Assembly: GCA_021779195.1 (NCBI GenBank)
Contig: JAJYBB010000004.1
Coordinates: 1-64,000, forward strand
Direction: 5' to 3'
DNA length: 64,000 nt
From: Bacteroidota bacterium
GTDB lineage: Bacteria; Bacteroidota; Bacteroidia; Bacteroidales; Paludibacteraceae
A program made the position numbers and the translations under genes. This document shows, piece after piece, positions 42,757 through 53,250 of this stretch. The notes beneath the pieces were generated by a model. The model was not told where the DNA came from. It was given only the letters and a program-made list of their open reading frames with translations, and searched no databases. Every line of letters starts with the position of its first letter. Position 1 is the stretch's first letter.

Positions 42757-45555
42757 TTAAAATGTAGGTTGAATAAATATTTCTACTGGTCCAAGCAATC
42801 CGCTTGGCATTACTTGCCATGAACCATAATTAGTTGTCTTGTAATTTAAGTCAACAAAATTGATTTCTTTGAAAATTCTCCATTTCACGTGCTTCCTATC
42901 CAAATCAGCAATGGCATTGGCAGGTAAATTAGTAACTTCTATCCTTAAAGAATTATTGCCCACATGCAAAAAGTTACGGATATTGCATTCAAACGGTACT
43001 GACCATAAAATATTTACAGGTTGATTATTCACAATTACACGTGCACTTTCCCGTACATCTCCCAAGTGGAGAATCCATGCATCTGAATCAAGTTTATCAA
43101 TATTAAACGTCGTTTCGTAAATACCGGTACCTCTATTAATTTTTAAGGACGGTAAATTTAAATCAGTCCATGTACCCAACGATTTTAACGAAAAAATACT
43201 ATCAATTTGTGGAATGCTCTCCTTAAAATGGAGTTTCCAGTTTGAATTTAAATTAATTACTCGCTGTGGTGCAGATAAATACTCCCAGTTGGGGGCTTCA
43301 ACATTTTTATTGGTGAATGTTTTTAATATAAGAGAAACACCTGACTTTAATTGTAAATAAACTTGAGTTTTACCATTTACTATTTTCAATTTTGCTTTTC
43401 CCATTTTACCATTCAAGGGATCAAAAAATAAAGCTGAACGGGCTGGAACTGCTAAATTTGCCCAAGCATTTACATCTGGATGTTGGAGATTGCTGATAAA
43501 GTAATGATAACCATCGGTATTTGATCTGCGCAAAATATGTAATCCCAATTTTAATTTCATATCTTCTGGTTCATAACCGACAGCTTTTAAAGTATTGACA
43601 AAATCAGAACCTGTTATAACTTCTCCTTTTCCAAAAGATTTAACTGTAGTTGTTCCAAAGTTAACTTTCTTATTCAGATATTTAAGTGAAGCATGTAAGT
43701 CACTCCTACGTTTCGTCAATTCACGAAATCCGGGTACATCATCCGGAAAATTATCAATAAAAACGACCTTTGCACCTTGTTCAATAAGTGTCGAAATATG
43801 TTTAAGCACTTCAACCGGAATTTTGTGTACAGCAGGAAGAACTAAGGCTTTATAAGGCGTTCCGCCCGATGTTACTAAAAAACCATTTTTAAAAATAGTC
43901 GAAAGAATAAATTTATCAGAAATATAATCAACATCAAATCCGCTTTGATAAATTGATTGAATGACACTTATAAAATGAGGCATACGTTTACTCATTTGAT
44001 GAATGTCCATTTGTAAGAGACGTCCTGGTTGATCATGCCAAACATCCCAAATGGGTAAATATACCAAAAAATCATTATCTGGCTTACCCATTTGCAAAAA
44101 GGACTGACAGCGAGTAATATAAGAAAACATGGCCGGGGCATCATGCCAAAGTGTATTCGTTGGCGAGATATTAACAGATGCATAAAATTGCCAACCTGGC
44201 CAGGCTGCATCTTTAGGAGAATAAGGAGTTCCCTGAAAATAACAGTGATTTACTCCAGCTGAAAAGAGTAAGTCCAGATCAGGTTTACATTGCGAAAGCG
44301 AAGTTCTGAAATGTTCTGTTAACCAAGTAAATGTTTCGGAAGAAGTATACGTTTTGCCGGAAATGTGAGCTGCAGATGAAGCATATTTCATCATTGAAAT
44401 CTCCGAATCATTTTTACGAACCAACGAATCTTTACGCAAACCGTTTATATGAAAATCTGACAATCCATATCCCTCACATTCAGGCACATCTACAGTTGCA
44501 TACAAATCAATCAAATTCCCAGGCGATCCGTGTGCCTGATTTCGGGTTTTACTACCATGACCATGTGCCCAATTTGTCCATTGTTGGGTGAAATTTTCAA
44601 GCAACAGATCTGATATAGTTTGGCGATAATCAGAAACCAACCGGGCAGTTTCATCTGAACGTACCGAAGATAAAAATGCCGGCAAATGATATTCAAGTTT
44701 GTATCCTCGCCGTTGATAAAATTGATCAAAAAAATCAGATGTCCAATCTGCTTCATAAACTTCGTAAGAATCATTAAAAAAATTATGCGGAAAAGTAGTA
44801 TGCGACTGTTCAAAAGCCCTGTCGAAACGATTCAGATAGTGATGAACTGCTGTTTTTGAAAAATGATCCATCACATATCCCTCGCCTCCAGGTGCAGCAC
44901 GCTTAACTTTCTGAAATGTTTTTCCGCAAAAAGCAGCAATTAAAGTCCAATCACCATGAGGAACTCTCCAGCTTATACTATCAGCAGCATCAACTTTAGA
45001 CGACAAATCGATGTGTTGATTGTTGGAATTAAACGCCACCAATCTGCTCAACTTAGCTTTTCCCTGTTGATTCTTTTCTTCAGGCAAAATCTTCGAACAA
45101 AAAAATTCATTTCCTTTTAAATGAATTTTTTTAATTAGAAGTCGCGAGGCAGCATCATCCAATGTAACTTCAGGTCCACCAAAAGGCCAACCAGTGCCTG
45201 TATTCATATCAGTTTGCATACCCAATCGCTTGGTTTCATCCATTGTAAATTGCAACATTTGCATCCAGCGAGGCGAAAGAAACTGAATATCGTTTGCCTC
45301 ATTATTCTGAACGCCATAAATGGGCGTAATTTCTACAGTTCCAATACCAGCATGACCATATTGCTCTAAATTATACGTTAAATTCGTTTTATCGACTGCA
45401 CTTCCTAACCACCACCAACGTGTTCCGGGTAACATTTCGGTGTTTACCTGAGGCCAAGACGTAGATTGCGAAAATCCAAGGGTCAGACTGCTGAAAAGCA
45501 AAATAAAAATAATAATAAAACTATTTCTTAAAATAGCAGCTTTAATTCGATTCAT
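42757..45555 (-). CDS. GH106-like alpha-L-rhamnosidase
   Basis: A secreted 932-residue enzyme (signal peptide about 1-30). The GH106 hallmarks are PGTRWWWLGSAVDKTNL near 43-59, LGMQTDMNTGTGWPFGGP near 111-128, and the FFNDSYEVYEADWTSDF catalytic-region stretch. Its C-terminal part has a GH2-like sandwich (WKLHFKESIPQ, LNLPSL). It removes terminal rhamnose, as from rhamnogalacturonan. It is upstream of the GH105 gene but the gap is 268 bp, so co-transcription is possible rather than certain. No SusC/SusD pair is nearby. Confidence 0.85.
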   Translation of the reverse strand: MNRIKAAILRNSFIIIFILLFSSLTLGFSQSTSWPQVNTEMLPGTRWWWLGSAVDKTNLTYNLEQYGHAGIGTVEITPIYGVQNNEANDIQFLSPRWMQMLQFTMDETKRLGMQTDMNTGTGWPFGGPEVTLDDAASRLLIKKIHLKGNEFFCSKILPEEKNQQGKAKLSRLVAFNSNNQHIDLSSKVDAADSISWRVPHGDWTLIAAFCGKTFQKVKRAAPGGEGYVMDHFSKTAVHHYLNRFDRAFEQSHTTFPHNFFNDSYEVYEADWTSDFFDQFYQRRGYKLEYHLPAFLSSVRSDETARLVSDYRQTISDLLLENFTQQWTNWAHGHGSKTRNQAHGSPGNLIDLYATVDVPECEGYGLSDFHINGLRKDSLVRKNDSEISMMKYASSAAHISGKTYTSSETFTWLTEHFRTSLSQCKPDLDLLFSAGVNHCYFQGTPYSPKDAAWPGWQFYASVNISPTNTLWHDAPAMFSYITRCQSFLQMGKPDNDFLVYLPIWDVWHDQPGRLLQMDIHQMSKRMPHFISVIQSIYQSGFDVDYISDKFILSTIFKNGFLVTSGGTPYKALVLPAVHKIPVEVLKHISTLIEQGAKVVFIDNFPDDVPGFRELTKRRSDLHASLKYLNKKVNFGTTTVKSFGKGEVITGSDFVNTLKAVGYEPEDMKLKLGLHILRRSNTDGYHYFISNLQHPDVNAWANLAVPARSALFFDPLNGKMGKAKLKIVNGKTQVYLQLKSGVSLILKTFTNKNVEAPNWEYLSAPQRVINLNSNWKLHFKESIPQIDSIFSLKSLGTWTDLNLPSLKINRGTGIYETTFNIDKLDSDAWILHLGDVRESARVIVNNQPVNILWSVPFECNIRNFLHVGNNSLRIEVTNLPANAIADLDRKHVKWRIFKEINFVDLNYKTTNYGSWQVMPSGLLGPVEIFIQPTF

Positions 45556-45828
45556 ATTAGTTGAATATCAATAGGTTGAAAAATATAACAAATCTGTAAA
45601 ATTCAAAATTAATTAAATCTGTATAGTCAAAAAAAATGAAACACAGCAAATGAAATACAAACTTAATCAAAGTAAAGAAAAGAAAAAACCATCGATAAAG
45701 CAAACCATGAAAAATGAACAATAACCAATGAAATTGTACATTTTTCTATCAAAAAAAAATCTGAATGAACAAATAAGATCGGCGATAACTCAATAATAAC
45801 AGCATACAACAAATAAATATTAAGAAAC
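45556..45828. other. AT-rich intergenic region before GH106
   Basis: About 270 bp lie upstream of the GH106 gene and downstream of the pit gene terminator. No promoter with two good elements, repeat or coding remnant was recognised. Confidence 0.4.
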
Positions 45829-45860
45829 AAAAAAAAGGCGAATGAATTTTCATCCGCCTT
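45829..45860 (-). terminator. Terminator of the DUF47-pit operon
   Basis: On the minus strand a 12-bp stem (45860-45849 with 45846-45835, one wobble), loop of 2 nt, then eight U. It ends 58 nt past the pit stop. Confidence 0.85.
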
Positions 45861-45886
45861 GATTTAAAAAACAAGTAAAATCCAAA

Positions 45887-46903
45887 TTACAACAAACTAC
45901 CAACCAATTTAAAAATAATTGCTGCAATTAATCCGCTTGCCGGAATTGTAATTATCCAGGCTAACAATAATTTTCCGGTAATTCCCCAACGCACAGCAGT
46001 CAATCTTTTTACGGCGCCCACGCCAATAATAGACCCTGCAATGGTATGCGTGGTACTTACTGGAATTTTCAGGAATTCAGTGATAAATAAAGTAATTGCA
46101 CCTGCAGTTTCAGCGGCAACTCCTTCAAAAGGAGTAACTTTTGTAATTCTTGTCCCCATTGTTTTAACAATACGCCAACCTCCGGACATGGTTCCCAGTG
46201 ATATAACAGTAAAACAAGCAAATGGCACCCATTCCGGAAGTTTAGAAATCGATTCGATACCGATGCTTAATCCCAATTGATGAGCAGATATTAAAGCTGC
46301 AGCTATGATACCCATTACCTTTTGAGAATCGTTCAATCCATGACCAATACTCATTAACCCTGAGGAAACCAATTGTAAATGTTTAAAAATTCTGTTGGCG
46401 TGATGAGGATTAGATTTTTTAGATAAATTCAATAAGAGTATTGATAAAAATATAGCTATAATCATACCGATTAAAGGAGCTAAAACAATGAACGCTGAAA
46501 TTTTGATGATCACACTGTTTTGAACTGCTTTAAAGCCACCATGCATAATGGCTGCCCCGGCAAAACTACCTATTAAAGTGTGTGAAGAAGAAGACGGAAT
46601 TCCGAGCCACCAAGTAGCTAAATTCCAAATAATAGCGGCAACTATACCCGAAAAAATCACTGGCAAAGTAATATACTGCTCATACACTGTTTTAGAAACT
46701 GTATTTGCAATTCCAAACTCACCAATGATATATTTAGCAACAAAAAAAGCAAAGAAATTAAAAAATGCTGCCCACAATACAGCTTGAAAAGGAGTAAGCA
46801 CCTTCGTTGAAACAATCGTTGCAATAGAATTGGCAGCATCATGAAATCCGTTTGTATAATCGAAAAAAAGCGCCAAAGCAATAATGACTAATAATAATGT
46901 CAT
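45887..46903 (-). CDS. PiT-family inorganic phosphate transporter
   Basis: A 338-residue inner-membrane protein with about ten hydrophobic segments. Both PiT signature repeats are visible: FDYTNGFHDAANSIATIVSTKVLTP near residues 14-38, and GVAAETAGAITLFITEFLKIPVSTTHTIAGSIIGVG in the second half. It symports phosphate, probably with H+ or Na+. It starts 17 bp past the DUF47 gene; such pairing is frequent for low-affinity phosphate uptake. Confidence 0.93.
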   Translation of the reverse strand: MTLLLVIIALALFFDYTNGFHDAANSIATIVSTKVLTPFQAVLWAAFFNFFAFFVAKYIIGEFGIANTVSKTVYEQYITLPVIFSGIVAAIIWNLATWWLGIPSSSSHTLIGSFAGAAIMHGGFKAVQNSVIIKISAFIVLAPLIGMIIAIFLSILLLNLSKKSNPHHANRIFKHLQLVSSGLMSIGHGLNDSQKVMGIIAAALISAHQLGLSIGIESISKLPEWVPFACFTVISLGTMSGGWRIVKTMGTRITKVTPFEGVAAETAGAITLFITEFLKIPVSTTHTIAGSIIGVGAVKRLTAVRWGITGKLLLAWIITIPASGLIAAIIFKLVGSLL

Positions 46904-46920
46904 AAGTTTTATTCGATAAA

Positions 46921-47568
46921 TTAAGCGTATTTAACAATAATAGTTTTTATAATTTTGCCGACATAATCAGCCGCATCGGTAGCTCTTTCAAGCTCACTCA
47001 TAATTTCTTTTAATTTTATAATTTCAATTCCATCCTTTTCTTTTTCAAATAATTGAATAATAAAATGTTCATAAACATCATCCGCTTTATTTTCAATTAC
47101 ATGAAGTTCCTTGCAATATTCCTTCATTTTTTTCGAACTCTTCTTTAATACATCGAGCTCATCAACAGCCCTTTGAATATATACAGCACCTTCTTTTATT
47201 AAATTAGCCATTTCCAAGGCTTCAATTGGCAATTCTTTTGGATTGTACAATACAATACGCTTCGCACAACTATTTAGATAATCTGTAACGTCATCCAACA
47301 TACTGGCTAAATGATGAATATCTTCTCGATCAAAAGGAGTAATGAACGTAGAATTCAAATTGTCAAATATTTGATCAGATATTGCGTCTCCTTTCTTTTC
47401 CTGTTCTTTAATTTTCTTGTAAAATTCAATGGCCGATTCATGGTCATTATTTTTAACACATTCAGCCATTAAATCAGCTGCAACAGAAATAACTTCAGCC
47501 ATTCCTTTCAACAAAGGAAAGAATTTTGGCTCCTTAGGTGTAAAATTATTAAGAAACGAATTGTTCAT
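46921..47568 (-). CDS. DUF47 (PhoU-like) phosphate transport accessory protein
   Basis: A 215-residue all-helical protein of the DUF47/TIGR00153 group, PhoU-related, with repeated motifs (EQEKKGDAISDQIF and VIENKADDVYEH) that in PhoU bind metal or phosphate. It lies 17 bp upstream of pit and probably regulates the transporter. Cytosolic. Regulation by phosphate limitation is possible in view of three TTCAT units upstream. Confidence 0.9.
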   Translation of the reverse strand: MNNSFLNNFTPKEPKFFPLLKGMAEVISVAADLMAECVKNNDHESAIEFYKKIKEQEKKGDAISDQIFDNLNSTFITPFDREDIHHLASMLDDVTDYLNSCAKRIVLYNPKELPIEALEMANLIKEGAVYIQRAVDELDVLKKSSKKMKEYCKELHVIENKADDVYEHFIIQLFEKEKDGIEIIKLKEIMSELERATDAADYVGKIIKTIIVKYA

Positions 47569-47655
47569 ATTTTTATAATTATTAGATGATTATTATCCAA
47601 TTTAAAATATATCAATTTTAAAACTTCTGCAGAAATTGACACAATAATTTATATG

Positions 47656-47663
47656 CAAAGTTA
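47656..47663 (-). promoter_or_regulatory. -7 promoter element of DUF47-pit
   Basis: TAACTTTG on the minus strand fits TAnnTTTG. A -33 element is not obvious, which suits an activated promoter. Distance to the ATG is about 90 nt. Confidence 0.5.
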
Positions 47664-47681
47664 CAAAAAGAATTTGAAGTC

Positions 47682-47705
47682 TTCATATTTTCATGCAATC
47701 TTCAT
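47682..47705. repeat. TTCAT direct repeats, possible Pho box
   Basis: TTCAT occurs at 47682, 47690 and 47701, just upstream of the -7 element of a phosphate-transport operon. Two of the spacings are 8 and 11 bp; PhoB boxes in other bacteria use 11-bp repeats, so a PhoB-like site is plausible but unproven. Confidence 0.3.
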
Positions 47706-47913
47706 ACAAATGTAACATATGTTAATTCATTTTTTATCAAATTTTTTCTTGGGGATATATTAAAGAAAGAAAGAACAGAACAAAATTTGAACAAATCGAT
47801 TAATATATTGTTTATCAATAAATTTTATAATACTTTCATTAAGAATACATCCTGTTTAAAAATAAAAGTATTAAAAATAAGTCCAAAAGTTTTCAAGTAA
47901 ACAAGAAATGTTT

Positions 47914-47921
47914 TATTTTTG
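47914..47921 (+). promoter_or_regulatory. -7 promoter element of the small ferredoxin
   Basis: TATTTTTG fits the -7 consensus and lies 48 nt before the ATG. The -33 match is weak. Confidence 0.45.
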
Positions 47922-47968
47922 CATGGTAAAACCGAAACAATTAGTATTAACAAATAAAGATTAAAAAA

Positions 47969-48136
47969 ATGGCTTACGTAATTTCAGAAGATTGTATTGC
48001 ATGCGGATCTTGTATTAGCGAATGTCCTGTAGACGCAATTTCAGAAGGTGATATCTATGTTATTGATGCAGATGTATGCACAGACTGCGGCACTTGTGCT
48101 GATGTTTGTCCTTCAGAAGCTATCCATCCGGCATAA
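47969..48136 (+). CDS. Small 2[4Fe-4S] ferredoxin
   Basis: A 55-residue ferredoxin of the clostridial type. The eight cysteines are in two C-x2-C-x2-C-x3-CP sets (DCIACGSCISECP and VCTDCGTCADVCP). It is soluble and acidic, typical of an anaerobe's electron carrier between oxidoreductases and hydrogenases or radical SAM enzymes. It has its own -7 element and terminator, so it is monocistronic. Confidence 0.95.
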   Translation: MAYVISEDCIACGSCISECPVDAISEGDIYVIDADVCTDCGTCADVCPSEAIHPA

Positions 48137-48156
48137 TTTGCCTTGAATTTATTTAT

Positions 48157-48194
48157 AAAAAAGACTTAATCATTAAATTGGTTAAGTCTTTTTT
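48157..48194. terminator. Bidirectional terminator after the ferredoxin
   Basis: A 13-bp stem (48157-48169 with 48182-48194), 12-nt loop, T-run at the 3' end and A-run at the 5' end. It separates the ferredoxin from convergent gldB. Confidence 0.85.
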
Positions 48195-48219
48195 ATTTAT
48201 TTCCAATTATGAATCAGTT

Positions 48220-49230
48220 CTAAGGACGATATCCAGAATCTTCCAAAATCTTTTGCGCATCATTTTGATTCATTAAATTCTGAATTGTTTGCTTCGAGTT
48301 ATTATTCATATAATTTTTCACAATTTGCCAACCAACCCAGGTTCCTAACCGTCCAGGTGAGTCCTGCGATACAGGTGCTGTAAAGGGTGCTTCATTCATA
48401 AATTTTCGGATTAGTAATACATCTGTAGAAAATAGATATTTCTGGTCGATAATTGAACCCCAAATTTGTCGTTCATATTTTTCGCACCATTTCCACTGTT
48501 TTGGTGTATAACCCATTATATTTTCAGGCTTCTCATCGGGCATGAAAACCGAAAGTAAGTACATTATTTTGCCACGAAATATCATATTATCAAGTAAACG
48601 ATCCTGCGAACTATTCATTACGAACATCCTGAAAAGTGTTGCCGAAACCAAATCTACAGGAACGCTTTCGGGACGCATGTTGTATTGAAGATACTGATAA
48701 GTAAAACTTTGGTACAATGAATAATCATTCCCGAGATAAAGATCAGTTCCCAAACCTATAAATTTGTCATTCAATATAACCTGTCGATTAAAACCCGAGA
48801 CATAGAAATAAACTTCAGGTAAATGTACGGTTGGAAAATAATGATGAATATAGGTAAATGCATCAGAAACCCGGCTTTCGATACCTGAGATATCATTAAA
48901 AACTGACATCTCCTTCCTATTGACTTTTGAAAAAGTAGTATCTCTTAAAAATTTGAGCATTAAATTACTTACAACAGTTGTATCAGCGTAATTGGTATCG
49001 AGTATATCGGTGCAAAACTGAGGAATAAATTCAGGAAAATTTTTATAAAGACTTTTCATAGAAGCATTTAAATGCAGCGTGTCTAAATTAATTTGAGCCC
49101 TGTCAAATCTATGGATTTTCACTACCACCCTATCTTTTTGAGTGTCGATCGCAAATCTATTTCTTTTATTACAAGAACCAAATGCAACAGGTAAAATTAT
49201 CAACAAAAATATAAAACGAAATACTTTCAT
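48220..49230 (-). CDS. gldB: Gliding motility lipoprotein GldB homologue
   Basis: A 336-residue lipoprotein: signal MKVFRFIFLLIILPVAFGSC with the lipobox at its end. The mature domain (FPEFIPQFCTDIL, HHYFPTVHLPEVYFYVSGF, FIGLGTDLYLG, PKQWKWCEKYE) matches the GldB family, needed for gliding and linked to type IX secretion in flavobacteria but also found in non-gliding Bacteroidales. An in-frame start at 49374 is rejected: the added 48 residues lack a signal and overlap the yidC terminator. Confidence 0.88.
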   Translation of the reverse strand: MKVFRFIFLLIILPVAFGSCNKRNRFAIDTQKDRVVVKIHRFDRAQINLDTLHLNASMKSLYKNFPEFIPQFCTDILDTNYADTTVVSNLMLKFLRDTTFSKVNRKEMSVFNDISGIESRVSDAFTYIHHYFPTVHLPEVYFYVSGFNRQVILNDKFIGLGTDLYLGNDYSLYQSFTYQYLQYNMRPESVPVDLVSATLFRMFVMNSSQDRLLDNMIFRGKIMYLLSVFMPDEKPENIMGYTPKQWKWCEKYERQIWGSIIDQKYLFSTDVLLIRKFMNEAPFTAPVSQDSPGRLGTWVGWQIVKNYMNNNSKQTIQNLMNQNDAQKILEDSGYRP

Positions 49231-49345
49231 GTTCTTAAATTTTTGAAAATCAACACTATAAATATAATGATATTGATTAATAAAACTAACAATTTTAAAA
49301 TCAAATATGCTAAAAACAATAAAAAAATCAAAAGATATACAAAAA

Positions 49346-49389
49346 GAAAAAAGCGTAAAGTACAAATCAGACATTTGCAGTTTACGCTT
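49346..49389 (-). terminator. Terminator of yidC
   Basis: On the minus strand AAGCGTAAA (49389-49381) pairs with TTTACGCTT (49359-49351), with a second inner stem CAAAT/ATTTG, followed by six U. It lies 18 nt past the yidC stop. Confidence 0.8.
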
Positions 49390-49406
49390 AATTTCTTTTA
49401 ATTTGG

Positions 49407-51296
49407 TTACTTTCTATTTTTCATTGCTTTTTGTTGCTCTTGCTGCATTTTTTCAAGACGATCCATAAAACCGCTTTTTTTGGCTGGTTTTTTTGAATTC
49501 CGTTTTGCATGAAGTTCAGCTAACAATTTCTTTTCGTCGACAGTGGCACGAATGGCATATGTTTGAATAATAGTAATCAAAGTTGAAACGAAATAATAAT
49601 AACTCAATCCCGAAGCATAATTATTAAAAATAAACATAAACATGACAGGCATCAAATACATCATCCATTTCATTAATCCACCACCCATTTGATCGTTTGT
49701 AGGGGTTGTGGCCATGTTTAACTTTGTTGAAATAATACTTGCTGCAGTCATTAATAAACAAAATAGACTTATATGATTACCAAAATAATTGGTAATAAAT
49801 GGGATATAAGTATTCCAACTTAAAATAGAGTCATAAGCGGACAAATCGGTTGCCCACAAGAAACTTTGCTGGCGTAACTCAATTGCAGATGGAAAAAAAC
49901 TAAACATGGCAAATAGAATCGGCAACTGAAGTAAAGTCGGAAGACACCCACTCATCGGGCTCACTCCTACTTTGTTGTACAAATCCATTGTCGCTTTTTG
50001 TCTTTCAGCAGCTTTATCTGCTGGAATACGGGCATTTATTTCATCAATTTCAGGTTTAAGCACCCTCATTTTCGCACTTGACATATATGATTTATATGTG
50101 AGCGGGAATAACACCAATTTGATAACCAATGTCATAAGTAAAATTATAATACCGAAACTGGAAATAAAACGGCTAAACAAGTTAAACATGGGGATAATAG
50201 CCCATTCGTTTACCAAACCAAAAATACCCCAACCTAAAGGAATAATTTTATTAAGTCTAAGTTTATTATCCGATGGCACACCTTTATCATAAGCTGACAA
50301 AATTTTGTATTGATTTGGTCCGAAATAAAAACTAAACGTTGTAGGAACTTTACCGGTAGGATCGAATGGAACACTCATGCTGGCAGCGTATGTTTTCAAA
50401 TATTTAGATGAATCGCTTTCGACAGTGCTTTTAAGGTCAGCCGAGATAAAACCGCTATTTGAAATAAGAATACTGCTGAAAAACTGATCTTTAAAAGCGA
50501 TCCACTTCACCTTATTGTCCGTTTTCTTTTCATCATTTTTAACTTCACTAAGTTTTTCCATATCGCCAGAAACAAATCGATATTGTATTGACGAATATTT
50601 TTCTTCAAACTTACGACCTTTTTCCTGTTGTTTAATGCTGGCATTCCATTGCATATCCAAGGAATTAATTCCGATAGGCATAACGGTATTCATATTGGTG
50701 GATTTAATGCCAAAACTCAACATGTAATTATCGGGTGGAAGGGTATATGCAAAATCAATATAACCTGTTCCTGTAGTCTTAAGGCGAAGGATCAATGTTT
50801 GATTGCCAAATTTATCTTTTTGAATTCCTGAAACTGGTTGGAAATACAAATCTGAAGTATTCACCACCCTATTATTATTGGTTACCAAGGTGAAGCTCAT
50901 AGAACTTTCATGTTTATTCAATAGCGTAAGTGGCAGCGAATCGTAGGTAGTATATTTATTTAACTGAGCAGAATAAATTTCGCTGCCCTTATTGCTAATA
51001 ACCAATTTAACGAGCTTATTTTCAAGTACATAAAACTTTTCTTCACCACGACCTGATACACTGAATTCACCCAAAGAATCGACAGCATTTGCTGTATCGG
51101 CAACTTGCACAAAAGTACTATCGCTTGGTTTAACAAGTGTTTGAGCTGATTTGCTTTTAGTTTGTTCAACCAAAGCAATTGAATCGTTTATTCTTTTTTG
51201 ACGAGCAAGTTCAGCTTCACTTGGTTTATTTAAAACTGAGAACCCAATTAAAATTAAAACAATCAACACAAATCCCAAAATGGTATTTTTATCCAT
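49407..51296 (-). CDS. yidC: Membrane protein insertase YidC
   Basis: An insertase of the Oxa1/YidC family in the cytoplasmic membrane. At 629 residues it is the long Gram-negative form, with an N-terminal membrane helix (7-22), a large periplasmic domain (about 30-340) and the conserved core: KLVLFPLTYKSYMSSAKMRVLKPEID, GVSPMSGCLPTLLQLPILFAMFSFFP, then further helices and a basic tail. It is 65 bp after pyrG on the same strand, possibly co-transcribed. Confidence 0.96.
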   Translation of the reverse strand: MDKNTILGFVLIVLILIGFSVLNKPSEAELARQKRINDSIALVEQTKSKSAQTLVKPSDSTFVQVADTANAVDSLGEFSVSGRGEEKFYVLENKLVKLVISNKGSEIYSAQLNKYTTYDSLPLTLLNKHESSMSFTLVTNNNRVVNTSDLYFQPVSGIQKDKFGNQTLILRLKTTGTGYIDFAYTLPPDNYMLSFGIKSTNMNTVMPIGINSLDMQWNASIKQQEKGRKFEEKYSSIQYRFVSGDMEKLSEVKNDEKKTDNKVKWIAFKDQFFSSILISNSGFISADLKSTVESDSSKYLKTYAASMSVPFDPTGKVPTTFSFYFGPNQYKILSAYDKGVPSDNKLRLNKIIPLGWGIFGLVNEWAIIPMFNLFSRFISSFGIIILLMTLVIKLVLFPLTYKSYMSSAKMRVLKPEIDEINARIPADKAAERQKATMDLYNKVGVSPMSGCLPTLLQLPILFAMFSFFPSAIELRQQSFLWATDLSAYDSILSWNTYIPFITNYFGNHISLFCLLMTAASIISTKLNMATTPTNDQMGGGLMKWMMYLMPVMFMFIFNNYASGLSYYYFVSTLITIIQTYAIRATVDEKKLLAELHAKRNSKKPAKKSGFMDRLEKMQQEQQKAMKNRK

Positions 51297-51361
51297 AACT
51301 AATATTTTTCCAAATTTCGAAATTAAAATTTACTTATCCAGTTTACTCATTCGAGTAGCAT

Positions 51362-52996
<1,635 letters not shown>

Positions 52997-53160
52997 TTAA
53001 AATTCGCACTTTTAAGCCTGCAAATTTCGGAAAAAAAACTGGATAACGAAAATGGTCATTTGAATAATGATGGAGAATTAAAGTAAATATATTACATAAT
53101 TACAGATAGAAAGATAAAAAGAGTATTTAATCACCAAAACGAATAATCTACTACTAATTT

Positions 53161-53203
53161 AAATGAAAAAAAAAAATTCCAAAAATTACTTTTTTTTTCA
53201 TTT
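53161..53203. terminator. Possible AT-only terminator-like hairpin
   Basis: AAATG plus nine A (53161-53174) pairs with nine T plus CATTT (53190-53203). It lies just past the asnA stop (minus strand) and could stop asnA transcription, but the stem is almost purely A-T. Confidence 0.35.
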
Positions 53204-53250
53204 ATGGATTGATTTTTACAAGTTAAGCTTCTAATTTCAAGAATCATTTT

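Larger units (their letters stand above)
47569..47968. other. Divergent intergenic region, DUF47 and ferredoxin
   Basis: A 400-bp divergent region. It holds the DUF47 -7 element (47656-47663), three TTCAT repeats (47682-47705) and the ferredoxin -7 element (47914-47921). No other signal was recognised. Confidence 0.5.

Noticed and set aside
48220-49374. Longer start for gldB (384 residues)
   Set aside because: The 48 extra residues have no signal peptide and would overlap the yidC terminator at 49346-49389; the 49230 start gives a perfect lipoprotein signal.
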